Below, piece by piece: positions 1-8,690 of a DNA stretch of 64,000 nucleotides. The stretch comes from Methanomassiliicoccaceae archaeon (GTDB lineage Archaea; Thermoplasmatota; Thermoplasmata; Methanomassiliicoccales; Methanomethylophilaceae): positions 83,011 to 147,010 of the forward strand of contig JAYFOZ010000005.1 of the NCBI GenBank assembly GCA_034928305.1, in the 5' to 3' direction. Position 1 is the stretch's first letter; each line of letters begins with the position of its first letter. A program made the position numbers and the translations under genes. The notes beneath the pieces are model-generated. The model ran no database searches. It was not told the origin of the DNA and saw nothing but the letters and a program-made list of their open reading frames with translations.

Positions 1-219
1 GAGACCGGTAGCATCCCTGGCCATCGACGCCATCCTGTATGTTATTTCGAACGATTCGGCGAAGTCTTTTCCATTTTCGATCTGCACCTCTGCATATGGG
101 AGGGTGATCAGCGTCAGTCCCGTACCGCCCGCCGTTTCGAATTCGCGGATCGCCTCCACATTTCGTCCCGAGGGGCTCATATGTATGTGATTATCATAGA
201 TTGGGACCTTTTCGGCCAT
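1..219 (-). CDS. TatD-like metal-dependent hydrolase (5' part, cut by window edge)
   Basis: The minus-strand reading frame starts at an ATG at 219 and runs off the window, giving 73 residues. The N-terminus reads MAEKVPIYDNHIHMSPSG. The D-N-H-I-H motif is the first metal-binding H-x-H of the TatD/amidohydrolase TIM-barrel fold, and a conserved first beta-alpha unit follows. Archaeal relatives (COG1099-type) are predicted metal-dependent hydrolases of unknown substrate. The gene is divergent from priS and the two share a short AT-rich promoter region. The substrate cannot be judged because the rest of the barrel lies outside the window. Confidence 0.75.
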   Translation of the reverse strand, partial: MAEKVPIYDNHIHMSPSGRNVEAIREFETAGGTGLTLITLPYAEVQIENGKDFAESFEITYRMASMARDATGL

Positions 220-271
220 ATTTGCAGAGCTACGGACAAATAATTATACGTTCCCCGTGCTAGCAGAGGAT

Positions 272-1495
272 ATGGACAGGGACTCCCGGTTCCTCCTGAA
301 GTGTTTCAGGAAGTACTACAAGGAAAACACGCCGATGTTGCCCGACCGTTTCACACGCAGGGAGTTCGGCTTCATGTTCTTCGACAGGAACATGATGCAG
401 AGGCACATGGGGTTCGTCAACGCTGAAGACCTGCGCAGGTTTATGGCGTCCAACGTCCCGGCCCATAGCTACTATTCCACCGCTTACTACAGGAAGCCGT
501 CCGCACCCACCATGGAAGAGAAGGAGTGGCTAGGCGCCGAGCTGATCTTCGATCTGGACGCCGACCATCTTGTCGGAGCGGAGAACATGACGTATCCGAC
601 CATGATGCGCCAGATCAGAAGCGAGATGATCGGCCTGTGCGACTCTTTCCTCATGGGCGACCTGGGTTTTGACGAAAAGGACGTCCATCTTACGTTTTCC
701 GGAGGAAGAGGATATCATGCCCACGTCATGATGCCCGATGTTCTGACCCTTGGCTCCCATGAGCGCAGGGAGGTCGTAGATTATGTCCTGGGTTCGGGAC
801 TGGATATAGATTGGGTTTTTCCATATAATCAGGTCGCCACTTCCCGCATGGCCGTTAACGGCGGCGTCAGGACGAACGTTGCGAGGGACCGCCTTGTCCC
901 ATCAGAGAATTCCGGAGGATGGAAGAAGAGGATGAGGAACGGCCTGATGGACGTTGTCAACGACTTCTGCGACCTTGACGCCAAGACTTTGCGTTCGAAC
1001 TATCCTTCGATTAAGAAGAGCCAGTACAGCACCGTGGAGAAGGTTCAGGAGGATGTGCTGCGCTCAAGGAAGGTCATCTTTGACAAAAACACCATGGCCA
1101 CCATGGGAAAGACCTCGCAGGAGATGTTGGTAAAGATAATGGACCAGGACATGAGGCCGCGCCTCAGCGGAGAGGTCGACGCTCCGGTCACCTCGGACGT
1201 GAAGAGGCTGATACGCCTTCCGGGCTCCATACACGGAAAGGGCGGACTGAGGGTCACCCCGCTGACACGCGAAGAGCTTACGGACTTCGAACCCCTCGAC
1301 CTGGCCGTCCCGGACGAATATTCCGATGATCCTGTGGACATCACCGTCAAAAAACCGGTGGACCTGACGATCAAGGGGGAACGCTTTTCGCTTGAAGGGG
1401 AGACCGAGGTGCCCGAGTTCGCCGCTGTTTTCCTGATCGGAAGAAGGTTCGCCCAGTTCGGGAAGGTTTCCGAACTTCCGGATGTTTTATTCTGA
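272..1495 (+). CDS. priS: DNA primase small (catalytic) subunit PriS
   Basis: This is the catalytic subunit of the archaeal/eukaryal-type primase, which makes RNA or DNA primers with PriL (encoded at 50542-51567). The catalytic acidic motif LIFDLDADH lies near residues 93-99. The nucleotide-binding motif SGGRGYHAH follows around residue 145. A third conserved region with RLPGSIHGKGG lies near residue 315, as in the family. The length (407 aa) is slightly above the usual size. A GTG at 257 would add five residues. I prefer the ATG at 272 because a TATA-like stretch (taattata, about 241-248) lies about 27 bases upstream, which fits a leaderless mRNA. The 3' end overlaps the convergent radical SAM gene by 9 bases. 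Confidence 0.95.
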   Translation: MDRDSRFLLKCFRKYYKENTPMLPDRFTRREFGFMFFDRNMMQRHMGFVNAEDLRRFMASNVPAHSYYSTAYYRKPSAPTMEEKEWLGAELIFDLDADHLVGAENMTYPTMMRQIRSEMIGLCDSFLMGDLGFDEKDVHLTFSGGRGYHAHVMMPDVLTLGSHERREVVDYVLGSGLDIDWVFPYNQVATSRMAVNGGVRTNVARDRLVPSENSGGWKKRMRNGLMDVVNDFCDLDAKTLRSNYPSIKKSQYSTVEKVQEDVLRSRKVIFDKNTMATMGKTSQEMLVKIMDQDMRPRLSGEVDAPVTSDVKRLIRLPGSIHGKGGLRVTPLTREELTDFEPLDLAVPDEYSDDPVDITVKKPVDLTIKGERFSLEGETEVPEFAAVFLIGRRFAQFGKVSELPDVLF

Positions 1496-2320
1496 TCCGA
1501 AACAGCAGCATCTGCGGACCCGTATGACTTCGAATCCGTTCGATGTCAGCCAATCTTCGGTCTCCTGGGACATGTTGGCTATTTTTCTTACTCCCAGTTC
1601 GATGCATTTCCTCTCCAGGTTCCTCATCCTGCGGTCCCGCATGCATCCCAGGGTGACAGACAACCCCATGTCCAATAACGTTTCCGCGGCATCGGTCACT
1701 TCTTTTTCCGAAACATGATGATTTTCGAATGGCGTTTCCCTGGTCGGCACCAGTGCCAGCAATATGACCTGAGTTATGCCTCTGTTTATTGCCAACTCGG
1801 CGCTTTTTATAAGGTCGCGATCGCCGAAACCGGATGTGAGGTGCGGAACCGGGGTTCCGCCCGCAAGCAATATCGCATCTATTGTACGTTCATACACTTC
1901 GGGACCTGGCAGATTGAATACGTTTGCGATCAATTCCGGGTCCTGATGCAAATCCACGGAGAACCTGGACACGCCGGAGGATACCAGAAGCTCCGCATCT
2001 TCACGACCGATGATGCCCGGGTGTACGTTAACCATAAGACCCAGGTCCGATATATTCCTGATCGTCGAAGCGAAAGGCGCAAGAGGCACCCGGCCGTCCC
2101 GGAGGCTTCCTCCGCTTACGAGGATGCCTTCGCCTCCCCTCGCCCTGACTTCGTTAGCAATTTCCAAAAGTCTTCCGGGATCGCCGGCGGGAATCATTCC
2201 GCATAGATGTCTGCCCATGCAGTGAGCGCACATAAGCTCGCATCCGACCCCCGTTACGGAGACGGCGGGGAAGCTGGTACCGGGTGAAAAATTAGCAACA
2301 ACGCCGTCGGGGTTGCCCAT
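1487..2320 (-). CDS. Radical SAM protein, biotin-synthase-related
   Basis: The protein has 277 aa. A CX3CX2C cluster (C-E-L-M-C-A-H-C) near residue 30 is the radical SAM iron-sulfur motif, and a G-G-S-L segment follows that fits SAM binding. The C-terminus ends in an unusual R-R-C-C-C-F-G tail that could hold a second cluster. The overall look fits the archaeal 'uncharacterised biotin synthase homolog' group (COG1856-like), members of which have been linked to archaeal lipoyl synthesis (LipS-type); I cannot confirm that role here. The frame stays open to 2506, but that would overlap the divergent L18Ae gene. An ATG at 2320 with a TATA-like element (TATATTTA on the minus strand) about 28 bases before it is the better start. 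Confidence 0.8.
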   Translation of the reverse strand: MGNPDGVVANFSPGTSFPAVSVTGVGCELMCAHCMGRHLCGMIPAGDPGRLLEIANEVRARGGEGILVSGGSLRDGRVPLAPFASTIRNISDLGLMVNVHPGIIGREDAELLVSSGVSRFSVDLHQDPELIANVFNLPGPEVYERTIDAILLAGGTPVPHLTSGFGDRDLIKSAELAINRGITQVILLALVPTRETPFENHHVSEKEVTDAAETLLDMGLSVTLGCMRDRRMRNLERKCIELGVRKIANMSQETEDWLTSNGFEVIRVRRCCCFGSE

Positions 2321-2374
2321 GCGCACCACCAAAGCTTTATTAGTTAAATATAGTTCCCGAACCTGGTAATTAAA

Positions 2375-2602
2375 ATGAAGGCATTCCTTATCAAGGGCAC
2401 GCACGCCGACAAGAGACAGGGAAAACAGATTTTCTCCGTCGAGATGGCCGCAGAAGACGAGGTAGCTGTGAGGGAAAAAGCCCTCTCCACCCTCGGAAGC
2501 CAGCACAGGCTCAAAAGATGGCAGATCGATATCTCCGAAATATCCGAGCTATCGGCCGACAAAGTAACAGACCACGTTGTGAAATACCAGATCGGTGAGT
2601 GA
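2375..2602 (+). CDS. rpl18a: Large-subunit ribosomal protein L18Ae (LX / L20A)
   Basis: This 75-aa protein matches the small archaeal LX/L18a family in length, basic character and sequence (start MKAFLIKGTHADKRQGKQ, end VVKYQIGE). It sits on the surface of the large subunit. The order L18Ae - prefoldin alpha - FtsY is a conserved archaeal cluster. It is divergent from the radical SAM gene across a 54-base AT-rich region that likely holds promoters for both. Its stop codon region overlaps the Shine-Dalgarno sequence of pfdA, so translation is probably coupled. Confidence 0.93.
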   Translation: MKAFLIKGTHADKRQGKQIFSVEMAAEDEVAVREKALSTLGSQHRLKRWQIDISEISELSADKVTDHVVKYQIGE

Positions 2603-2603
2603 G

Positions 2604-3023
2604 ATGGAAGAAAAGGACCTACGTCAGGCTCTGCAGGTCCTCGAATCCTACAAAGGACAGATGGAGACCCTGAGCCGCCAGATCAACATCCTCCAGGTTT
2701 CCCTCGAGGAGTCGGTCCGGGCCCGCGAGACCCTGAAGGCCTTCGCGAGCGCAAAAGAAGGGGATGACGTACTGGTTCCTATCGGAGCCTCCGTTTTCGT
2801 CGCCGCCAAAGTGACCGGGAGCAGGAAGGCCGTCGTCGGTATCGGAAACAGGATATCTGTCGACAAAGACCTGGCCGAGGCCACCGAATACATGGGTTCC
2901 GGGGTCGTCGAGATCCAGGAAGCGCTCAAAAAGGCCAGCAACGCATTTTCAGAGATGCAGTCTGCAGCCAACAACCTGGCCGACGCCATAAACGCAGAGT
3001 ACGAGGCCAGGCAACAGGCCTGA
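2604..3023 (+). CDS. pfdA: Prefoldin alpha subunit
   Basis: The 139-aa protein has the prefoldin alpha architecture: an N-terminal coiled-coil helix (about residues 1-45), a central beta-hairpin region (DDVLVPIGASVFVAAKV, about 55-75) and a long C-terminal coiled coil. Two alpha and four beta subunits form the hexameric holdase that passes unfolded proteins to the thermosome. A GTG at 2595 would add three residues and overlap the previous gene. The ATG at 2604 is favoured because GGTGAG at 2594-2599 lies at proper spacing before it. ftsY begins ten bases after its stop. Confidence 0.93.
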   Translation: MEEKDLRQALQVLESYKGQMETLSRQINILQVSLEESVRARETLKAFASAKEGDDVLVPIGASVFVAAKVTGSRKAVVGIGNRISVDKDLAEATEYMGSGVVEIQEALKKASNAFSEMQSAANNLADAINAEYEARQQA

Positions 3024-3032
3024 GCACATCAT

Positions 3033-4136
3033 ATGTTTGATTCCCTCAAAGGCAAGCTCAAGGGGCTTTTTAAGAAAACGCCCGAGAAGCTGGAGGAAAC
3101 TGTATACGAGGATACTCCCGCACCCCTGGCGCAGGAGAACGTTCCCGATAATTCCGAGGCCGTGATCGAACCCGTCCGGGTACCGGAAACGGAAACCCTT
3201 GTAAAAGACGATCCGCTGAAAATGTCCCGTCGCGACAGGGTCAAAGCAGAAAAGGAACAGCGGAAGACGGCAACCGCGCCCGTGGGGGACTCCGGTAAGA
3301 AGATCAGGGACAGGGAGCTTGATTCCGTACTCGATGAACTTGAGGTTATCCTGTTCGAGGCGGACGTGGCCTTCTCCGTCGCCGAGGAAATAAAAGAGGG
3401 CGTCCGCGATAACCTGACCGGTAAGAAATACAGTCGCCAGTACAGCCTTGACGAGGTCGTTGAGATGGCCGTACGGGATGCCGTGCACGACGTCCTTAAA
3501 GTCAACGAATTCGACTTCGACGCGTGGGTACATGACATACCGAAGCCGGCGGTCATAATGTTCGTCGGGATAAACGGGACCGGAAAGACCACCGCGATAG
3601 CCAAGGTCGCAAACCGTCTTCAGAAGAACGAAATGACGGTCGTGCTCGCGGCCTGCGATACATTCAGGGCCGGAGCAATAGAGCAGCTCACCATCCATGC
3701 CGACCGTCTCAACACCAAGATCGTCAAACACGCCCAGGACGCAGACCCGGCGGCGGTGGCATACGACGCCATAGAGCATGCCAGGTCCAAGAGGAGGGAC
3801 GTTGTGTTGATAGATACCGCCGGGAGAATGCAGACCAACAGCAACCTCATCGAGGAGATGAAGAAAGTTGCCAGGATCGCGAAGCCGGACCTCAAGGTGT
3901 TCGTCGGCGACTCGCTTGCCGGCAACGATGCCATAGAACAGGCAAAGGTTTTCGATGCCGCCATCGGAATAGACACTATAATTCTAACAAAGATAGACAC
4001 GGACGCCAAAGGCGGTGCGGCCCTGTCCATTGCACATACCATCGGAAAGCCTATTGCATTCGTTTGCGACGGCCAGGAATACGAAGATATCCAGAAGTTC
4101 AGCGCCGAATGGATGCTGAAACGTCTCTTCGATTAA
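3033..4136 (+). CDS. ftsY: Signal recognition particle receptor FtsY
   Basis: This 367-aa GTPase docks SRP-ribosome complexes at the membrane. Residues 1-85 form a charged, low-complexity A region. An N domain helical bundle follows (about 90-165), then the G domain with all SRP-GTPase motifs: G1 GINGTGKTT (about 176), G2 DTFRAGAIEQL, G3 DTAGRMQ (about 260) and G4 TKIDTDAKGG (about 315). It is the last gene of the L18Ae-pfdA-ftsY cluster. Its stop overlaps the convergent M20 peptidase stop by four bases, so no separate terminator fits between them. Confidence 0.96.
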   Translation: MFDSLKGKLKGLFKKTPEKLEETVYEDTPAPLAQENVPDNSEAVIEPVRVPETETLVKDDPLKMSRRDRVKAEKEQRKTATAPVGDSGKKIRDRELDSVLDELEVILFEADVAFSVAEEIKEGVRDNLTGKKYSRQYSLDEVVEMAVRDAVHDVLKVNEFDFDAWVHDIPKPAVIMFVGINGTGKTTAIAKVANRLQKNEMTVVLAACDTFRAGAIEQLTIHADRLNTKIVKHAQDADPAAVAYDAIEHARSKRRDVVLIDTAGRMQTNSNLIEEMKKVARIAKPDLKVFVGDSLAGNDAIEQAKVFDAAIGIDTIILTKIDTDAKGGAALSIAHTIGKPIAFVCDGQEYEDIQKFSAEWMLKRLFD

Positions 4137-5353
4137 AAGCACAGTTTATAGAACAGCGTCGCGAAGACCTTTGCGTCCGTAATTATGTTCTCTATCTCGA
4201 CGTATTCGTTCGGAGTGTGCAGAGTTCCGCCTCCGGTCTCCCATACATACGCGTTATATCCCTTGACGCGGAAGAAATTGGCGCAGGTCGCGCCTCCGAC
4301 ACCTACCGGAGTGGGCTCGCGCCCGGTGACGTGTTTTACGGAATCGCGAAGTGCCAGATATGCCGGGTCTTCCGTCGAGGACTGTTTTCCCGACTGGTGG
4401 CGCTGTGTCTCCCTGATCGTTATGTCTGTACCGTACTTTTCCGATATGCATGATGCTATGCGTCTTGCTGTTATGACTACATCGTCAAGATCGTATTCGG
4501 GAAGAAGACGTATGTCCATCGAAAATTCATGATATCCTGGCACCGTGTTGACGTTCTCCACCGTGGCTATGCTGCGGGTGGGTTCGAAAGTGGATTTGCT
4601 GGGAATGAACATAGGGTTCGATTCCGGAAACTCCTTACCGAACGCCTTGTCCAGTTCGACGATGAGATGGGACGATGCCCTTAGAGCGTTGGCTCCTTTG
4701 TCAGGAGTGGACCCGTGCGTGGATTTTCCGGTGATCTCGAAATTCAGCCATATCAGGTTTTTCTCGGCGACCTCTATGTGCATCCCTCCGGGGCTCCCCC
4801 AGTCCGGGACTATGAACACATCTTTCTCGGAAAAGCACCCGTTATCGAGGAGATATGCGATACCCATCGCGCTGGTTATCTCCTCGTCTGCGACGTATGC
4901 TATACCGATCGACCTTTTGGTCAGTTTATTCTTATCCAAAAATTTGGATGCGAACATCGAAGATATCACGGCCTGCCCGTTGTCCTCTGTGCCGCGGCCA
5001 TATATCCTGCCGTTTTCAATACGCGGTTCGAAGGGCGGGCTGTCCCAATCGTCCAGATCTCCAACGGGGACTGTGTCCATATGGGCGACGATCCAAACGG
5101 TGCCCTCCTCCGGTCCGTTCTTCTTAGCAAGAATGTTCGGCCTCATGACGGAAGGGTCCGTATCGTCCGGCACATCTATCCTTACGATGCTGTCATATCC
5201 TTCAAGTCTGGAAATAAGGTGGTCTGCGCGTTCTCCCTCTCCGCTTCCGCCGTTGACGGGGGCGAGCGCGGGAATCCTTATCATATCGACCATCTCTCTC
5301 ACGATGTCGGCACGTGACTCCCCGATCTTCCCGAGAACGGTTTCCAGTTCCAT
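4133..5353 (-). CDS. M20-family metallopeptidase (ArgE/DapE/dipeptidase type)
   Basis: This 406-aa zinc hydrolase of the M20 peptidase/deacylase family has the metal-binding motif VAHMDTVPVGD (about residue 90) and the GRGTEDNGQ motif (about 120), where the bridging Asp lies. A YVADEEITS motif supplies the catalytic base Glu and a zinc-ligand Glu, and the C-terminal GTLHTPNEYV segment has the last metal His. The central dimerisation insert typical of the family is present. Family members cut dipeptides or remove acyl groups from amino acids; the residues I can see do not decide the substrate. It is the leftmost of a run of minus-strand genes leading away from the origin. Confidence 0.88.
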   Translation of the reverse strand: MELETVLGKIGESRADIVREMVDMIRIPALAPVNGGSGEGERADHLISRLEGYDSIVRIDVPDDTDPSVMRPNILAKKNGPEEGTVWIVAHMDTVPVGDLDDWDSPPFEPRIENGRIYGRGTEDNGQAVISSMFASKFLDKNKLTKRSIGIAYVADEEITSAMGIAYLLDNGCFSEKDVFIVPDWGSPGGMHIEVAEKNLIWLNFEITGKSTHGSTPDKGANALRASSHLIVELDKAFGKEFPESNPMFIPSKSTFEPTRSIATVENVNTVPGYHEFSMDIRLLPEYDLDDVVITARRIASCISEKYGTDITIRETQRHQSGKQSSTEDPAYLALRDSVKHVTGREPTPVGVGGATCANFFRVKGYNAYVWETGGGTLHTPNEYVEIENIITDAKVFATLFYKLCF

Positions 5354-5442
5354 GATACTCGATTGTCCGTAATGTTGATATTACTTTTTATCGGACGAAA
5401 ACCGATAGTAAAAAAGTTAAGAGGTTTGTGATGATTCCGCGA

Positions 5443-6621
5443 TCATTCGCGTTTTACGATCATTGTGACCGCGTTGCCGCCGCCCAGACAGAGCGTTCCC
5501 AGACCGACGCTCTTGTTTCTGTCCTCCAGTGCGTGGAGCAGGGTCGTCATAACCCTTGCGCCCGAGCATCCGATGGGGTGTCCGAGTGCTATCGCTCCTC
5601 CGTTCACGTTGAATATCTCGTCAGGTACGTTGAGCTCCTTCTTGACGGCGCAGGACGCGGTGGCGAAGGCCTCGTTGTGCTCGAAGAGGTCTATGTCGTC
5701 GATAGTCATCCCGGCCATTTTGAGAACGTGCCTGGTGGTCGGTATGGGCGCCTCCATGATGAGTTCGGGCTTAACTCCGCGCTCCCCGTAGGCCACGATG
5801 GATCCTATAGGCCTTATTCCGTGCTCCTCTGCCCATTTCCTTGAAGATACCACCATCGCCGATGCTCCATCGCTCAGCTGGGACGAGTTTCCGGCAGTTA
5901 CCACGCCGTCCTTCTTGAATGCGGGTTTCAGCTTTCCGAGGGACTCCATGGTAGTATCGGCCCTGATCCCTTCGTCCTCTTTTACGATTGTGTCTTCTTT
6001 CCTTCCTTTGACCGTGACGGGTACGATCTCTCTGTCGAACCTACCTTTAGCCTGTGCCTCGGCGGCCTTGCAGTTGCTCTGGTACGCCATGATATCGGCA
6101 TCCTCCCTGGTCACGTTGAAGCGTTCGGCGACGATCTCTCCGGTGTTTCCCATATGCTGGTCGTTGAATACGTCCCAGAGTCCGTCGTACACCATGGAAT
6201 CGACGGCTGGCTGGTCGCCCATCTTGAATCCCCATCTTGCTCCTCTGAGCAGGTACGGGGAGGAGCTCATGTTTTCCATCCCGCCGACCGCCAGCACTTC
6301 GTATTGCCCTGCTTTTATCGCATCGGCGGCAAGCATCGCGGACTTCATACCGGACCCGCATACTGCATTCACGGTGAACGAACCGATTTCGACCGGGAGG
6401 CCGGCGGTAATGGCCGCCTGCCTTGCGGGGTTCTGTCCCTGACCGGCCGAGAGCACTGTTCCCATTATGCATTCCTGAACGTCGTTCGGTGAAATACCTG
6501 CTCTGGACACTGCCTCTTTAATGGCAATGGCTCCGAGGTCCTTGGCCTTGACGTCCATCAGTGATTTTCCGTATTTTCCTATAGGGGTCCTTGTTGCGCT
6601 TAGTATAACTGCCTCTTGCAT
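5443..6621 (-). CDS. Acetyl-CoA acetyltransferase (thiolase)
   Basis: The 392-aa protein is a full-length thiolase. The acyl-accepting nucleophile Cys88 lies in NAVCGSGMKS, the N-E-A-F-A motif (near 318) supplies the oxyanion-hole residue, and the G-H-P-I-G-C-S-G-A-R motif (near 350) carries the catalytic His and second Cys. It condenses two acetyl-CoA to acetoacetyl-CoA or does the reverse. The sequence is of the bacterial AtoB/ThlA style. It lacks the neighbouring DUF35 and HMG-CoA synthase genes that accompany the usual archaeal mevalonate thiolase, so transfer from bacteria is possible. A GGAGG sits eight bases before the ATG. Confidence 0.93.
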   Translation of the reverse strand: MQEAVILSATRTPIGKYGKSLMDVKAKDLGAIAIKEAVSRAGISPNDVQECIMGTVLSAGQGQNPARQAAITAGLPVEIGSFTVNAVCGSGMKSAMLAADAIKAGQYEVLAVGGMENMSSSPYLLRGARWGFKMGDQPAVDSMVYDGLWDVFNDQHMGNTGEIVAERFNVTREDADIMAYQSNCKAAEAQAKGRFDREIVPVTVKGRKEDTIVKEDEGIRADTTMESLGKLKPAFKKDGVVTAGNSSQLSDGASAMVVSSRKWAEEHGIRPIGSIVAYGERGVKPELIMEAPIPTTRHVLKMAGMTIDDIDLFEHNEAFATASCAVKKELNVPDEIFNVNGGAIALGHPIGCSGARVMTTLLHALEDRNKSVGLGTLCLGGGNAVTMIVKRE

Positions 6622-6681
6622 TTTAGTGGCCTCCGGTGTTGGTTCGTAGTGTCGATTTTCGCTATATAATATTGTCGGTGA

Positions 6682-8001
6682 TTAGCTACGGCTATTGACG
6701 AACTCAACGGGCTGTTCCTCGCCCATCCTCTTGAGGGGTTTGGAAAGGTGCCTGCGTGCCGACGTGGGCGGTTCATACCATCCCGGGACGATCCATCTGA
6801 TGTTCTCCCTTGTCAACGGTTCTTTGGAGTCGGTCCCGCACCTGCGGCAACGATATCCTTTCCCTTTTCCGATGGACTCCATGGTCCTCCCGCAGGTCGC
6901 GCAGAACGGATTGGATACTTTCTCGAACTCTCTGACCGTCCGAATGACCTTCATTTTCTCAACATTGATGGTCCTCGGTTCGGTCCGGAGTTCTCCCATC
7001 ACACCTATGCGGTCGCCGGGAACCAACCATTCGAACGCCGATCTGAACTCTTTGGAGGGTTCGTATGCGGTACATTCTATGGTCCCGTACATCGTTTCGA
7101 GTCCTATGACCACGTGTCCTCCGGGAAGGTGGCGCCTCGAAAGGACGGTTCCTTCGATGTAATACGCACTCATCTGTTCCAAGACCTTTGGGCGGAAGAT
7201 GATGTGGTCGTCGGTGCCTTGGTTTGTCAAAAATATAAAACTGCGTTCCAAGGGTTCCGTACGAATCAGGCGGGATGCGGGGGGAAGATCTTCGACCGAA
7301 TCTCCGCGAAGGCCGTACATTACCGGGCACGGTGTCCCGGGAACCATTGCCACCTTCTGGAACCTCTCTTCCCAGCTGTTGAACGTCGATGGGAATGCAC
7401 GGTCCATCTCGCCGATGGATCCTGTTTCAAGTATCCTGTCCGTACCCCATCTGTCCCTTGGACGATATGTTATGAGTTCATAGGTGCTGTCGCGGGGCCT
7501 CCATGACATTCCGCATGTGGAACCGATTATCCCCCGGCCATCGCCAAATCCGCAACGCAGCGCGCCGATCCGATCGAGCTCTTCCTCTATATCGCTTTTT
7601 TCCACGATTCTGCGGACTCCCTTCCAATAATAGGACGGTGACGGTTTTTTTTCTGAAACCACAATTCCTGAATCTGACGAATAGTGACGGTTTTTTTTCA
7701 GTATTGGTATTATTTTTTGCAAAAGATCGTCCGCGTCCGGCTCCTTCCGAAGCTGTCTTTCGAAACAGAAAATATCGCGTCCGGAAATTTCACCTATTTT
7801 TATTTTTCTTCCGGCCCCGCGGCCGAACCTAAGCGATAGGGACCCGTTACCCCTTGTTTTCCAGGGTACTGCAGGATTGAGGCGCACCAACCTGGGATAG
7901 CCTATAAGGTCCAATTCTTCAACTTCCTTCATGATCTCTGTGGCCAGAAACGTAGTGCACAGGCCCTGATTCGAGTCCGTGTCGTCGAATGAAACGTACA
8001 C
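6682..8001 (-). CDS. tiaS: tRNA(Ile2) 2-agmatinylcytidine synthetase TiaS
   Basis: TiaS uses ATP and agmatine to modify C34 of the AUA-reading tRNA(Ile), an archaeal speciality. The 439-aa protein begins with the family's MYVSFDDTDS motif and has the G-N-G-S-L-S-L catalytic-domain segment near residue 55. A central RGDSVEDLP region precedes an OB-like domain, and the C-terminal zinc ribbon has C-x2-C (C-A-T-C-G) and C-R-R-C-G near 375-395. The start codon is GTG at 8001, which puts the conserved N-terminus at residue 1. Residues past the zinc ribbon are a basic tail. Confidence 0.94.
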   Translation of the reverse strand: MYVSFDDTDSNQGLCTTFLATEIMKEVEELDLIGYPRLVRLNPAVPWKTRGNGSLSLRFGRGAGRKIKIGEISGRDIFCFERQLRKEPDADDLLQKIIPILKKNRHYSSDSGIVVSEKKPSPSYYWKGVRRIVEKSDIEEELDRIGALRCGFGDGRGIIGSTCGMSWRPRDSTYELITYRPRDRWGTDRILETGSIGEMDRAFPSTFNSWEERFQKVAMVPGTPCPVMYGLRGDSVEDLPPASRLIRTEPLERSFIFLTNQGTDDHIIFRPKVLEQMSAYYIEGTVLSRRHLPGGHVVIGLETMYGTIECTAYEPSKEFRSAFEWLVPGDRIGVMGELRTEPRTINVEKMKVIRTVREFEKVSNPFCATCGRTMESIGKGKGYRCRRCGTDSKEPLTRENIRWIVPGWYEPPTSARRHLSKPLKRMGEEQPVEFVNSRS

Positions 8002-8027
8002 GCTTCAACCCAACGCGTTCAATTATT

Positions 8028-8342
8028 TTATTGATGTTCCGCTAGTACCATCTTTTTGATAAACGTCAAGCTCCCATCATCGGAAAAATTTCCCGATACC
8101 ATATACAAACCGAGTTCTATCGGTCTTACAGAGTAAAAACATCTGAACTTCGAGCCGTCCGAGGTTTCGAGCATAAAAACAAAGCCGTTTTCGGTTTCTT
8201 TAATATCAAAAACGATGCAAACGACGTCGTCGTTTTTGTTTTCCCGTTCTGAATTTGTATTCAAAACAGACCATGCCAAAACAAGTGCAAGCAATAAAGA
8301 TACGGATATGATGAAATATTTGTCCTTCAGAATGCCTGGCAT
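8028..8342 (-). CDS. Hypothetical membrane-anchored small protein
   Basis: The 104-aa protein has one N-terminal hydrophobic segment (about residues 10-27, ISVSLLLALVLAWSVL). A polar linker follows, then a beta-rich domain of about 65 residues (VVCIVFDIKETENGFVFML...). The soluble part looks like a small OB-like or beta-barrel domain placed outside the membrane. I do not recognise the family. It lies between tiaS and the left origin recognition box and shares the AT-rich composition of the origin segment, unlike tiaS. Confidence 0.6.
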   Translation of the reverse strand: MPGILKDKYFIISVSLLLALVLAWSVLNTNSERENKNDDVVCIVFDIKETENGFVFMLETSDGSKFRCFYSVRPIELGLYMVSGNFSDDGSLTFIKKMVLAEHQ

Positions 8343-8396
8343 GAACCATAGAAATCGATTTACGATATCAGTGGTACAATTACAGTTAACCTGAGT

Positions 8397-8420
8397 ACCC
8401 CCACCCCTTCATTTCCACTG
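8397..8420 (-). other. Origin recognition box (left, inverted)
   Basis: On the minus strand this reads CAGTGGAAATGAAGGGG followed by TGGGGGT. It is the reverse complement of 9948-9971 over all 24 bases. It has the two parts of the archaeal ORB: the CAGTGGAAA half-dyad bound by the Orc1/Cdc6 winged helix and a G-rich string. The G-string points away from orc1/cdc6. Confidence 0.88.
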
Positions 8421-8690
8421 CAACCTGTAGAAAGAAGGTTGGTTGAATAAAATATAAAAAAAATCAGGATAAAATTGCAATCAAATACAGAATTCCTATG
8501 AATAGAGAAATTCCGAGAACACATGTACCGATTACGATTATTGCTTTATGTTTCATGATATTCATTCCTGTTTGATTATCATGGAAATACAATTTAATTA
8601 TAAAATGAGTGCATAGGATGAATAGTAAAAATAATGTTTATCGGTTTTGAAAAACATTATATGCTAGCTGTTAATACATAGGAAAGTGCG
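8421..8690. other. AT-rich region beside orc1/cdc6, candidate DNA unwinding element
   Basis: Between the left origin recognition box and orc1/cdc6 lies a strongly AT-rich stretch with several A and T runs (for example near 8450-8475 and 8590-8660). In known archaeal origins such a segment next to the boxes is where the duplex melts. A short frame for a 33-aa peptide overlaps it. A TATA-like element (cattatatgc, about 8655-8664) precedes the initiator gene. Degenerate half-boxes (cagtgg near 8369, tggaaatac near 8582) may be extra weak sites. Confidence 0.55.
8464..8565 (-). CDS. Possible 33-aa single-span membrane peptide
   Basis: A minus-strand frame from ATG 8565 (or inner ATG 8556) to TGA 8464-8466 encodes a peptide that starts MNIMKHKAIIVIGTC. 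A hydrophobic stretch of about 24 residues follows and ends in LS. AGGA lies nine bases before the inner ATG. There is no homology that I recognise. Support is only the ribosome-site-like sequence and a clean transmembrane profile, in an AT-rich origin region where such frames can arise by chance. Confidence 0.3.
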   Translation of the reverse strand: MNIMKHKAIIVIGTCVLGISLFIGILYLIAILS

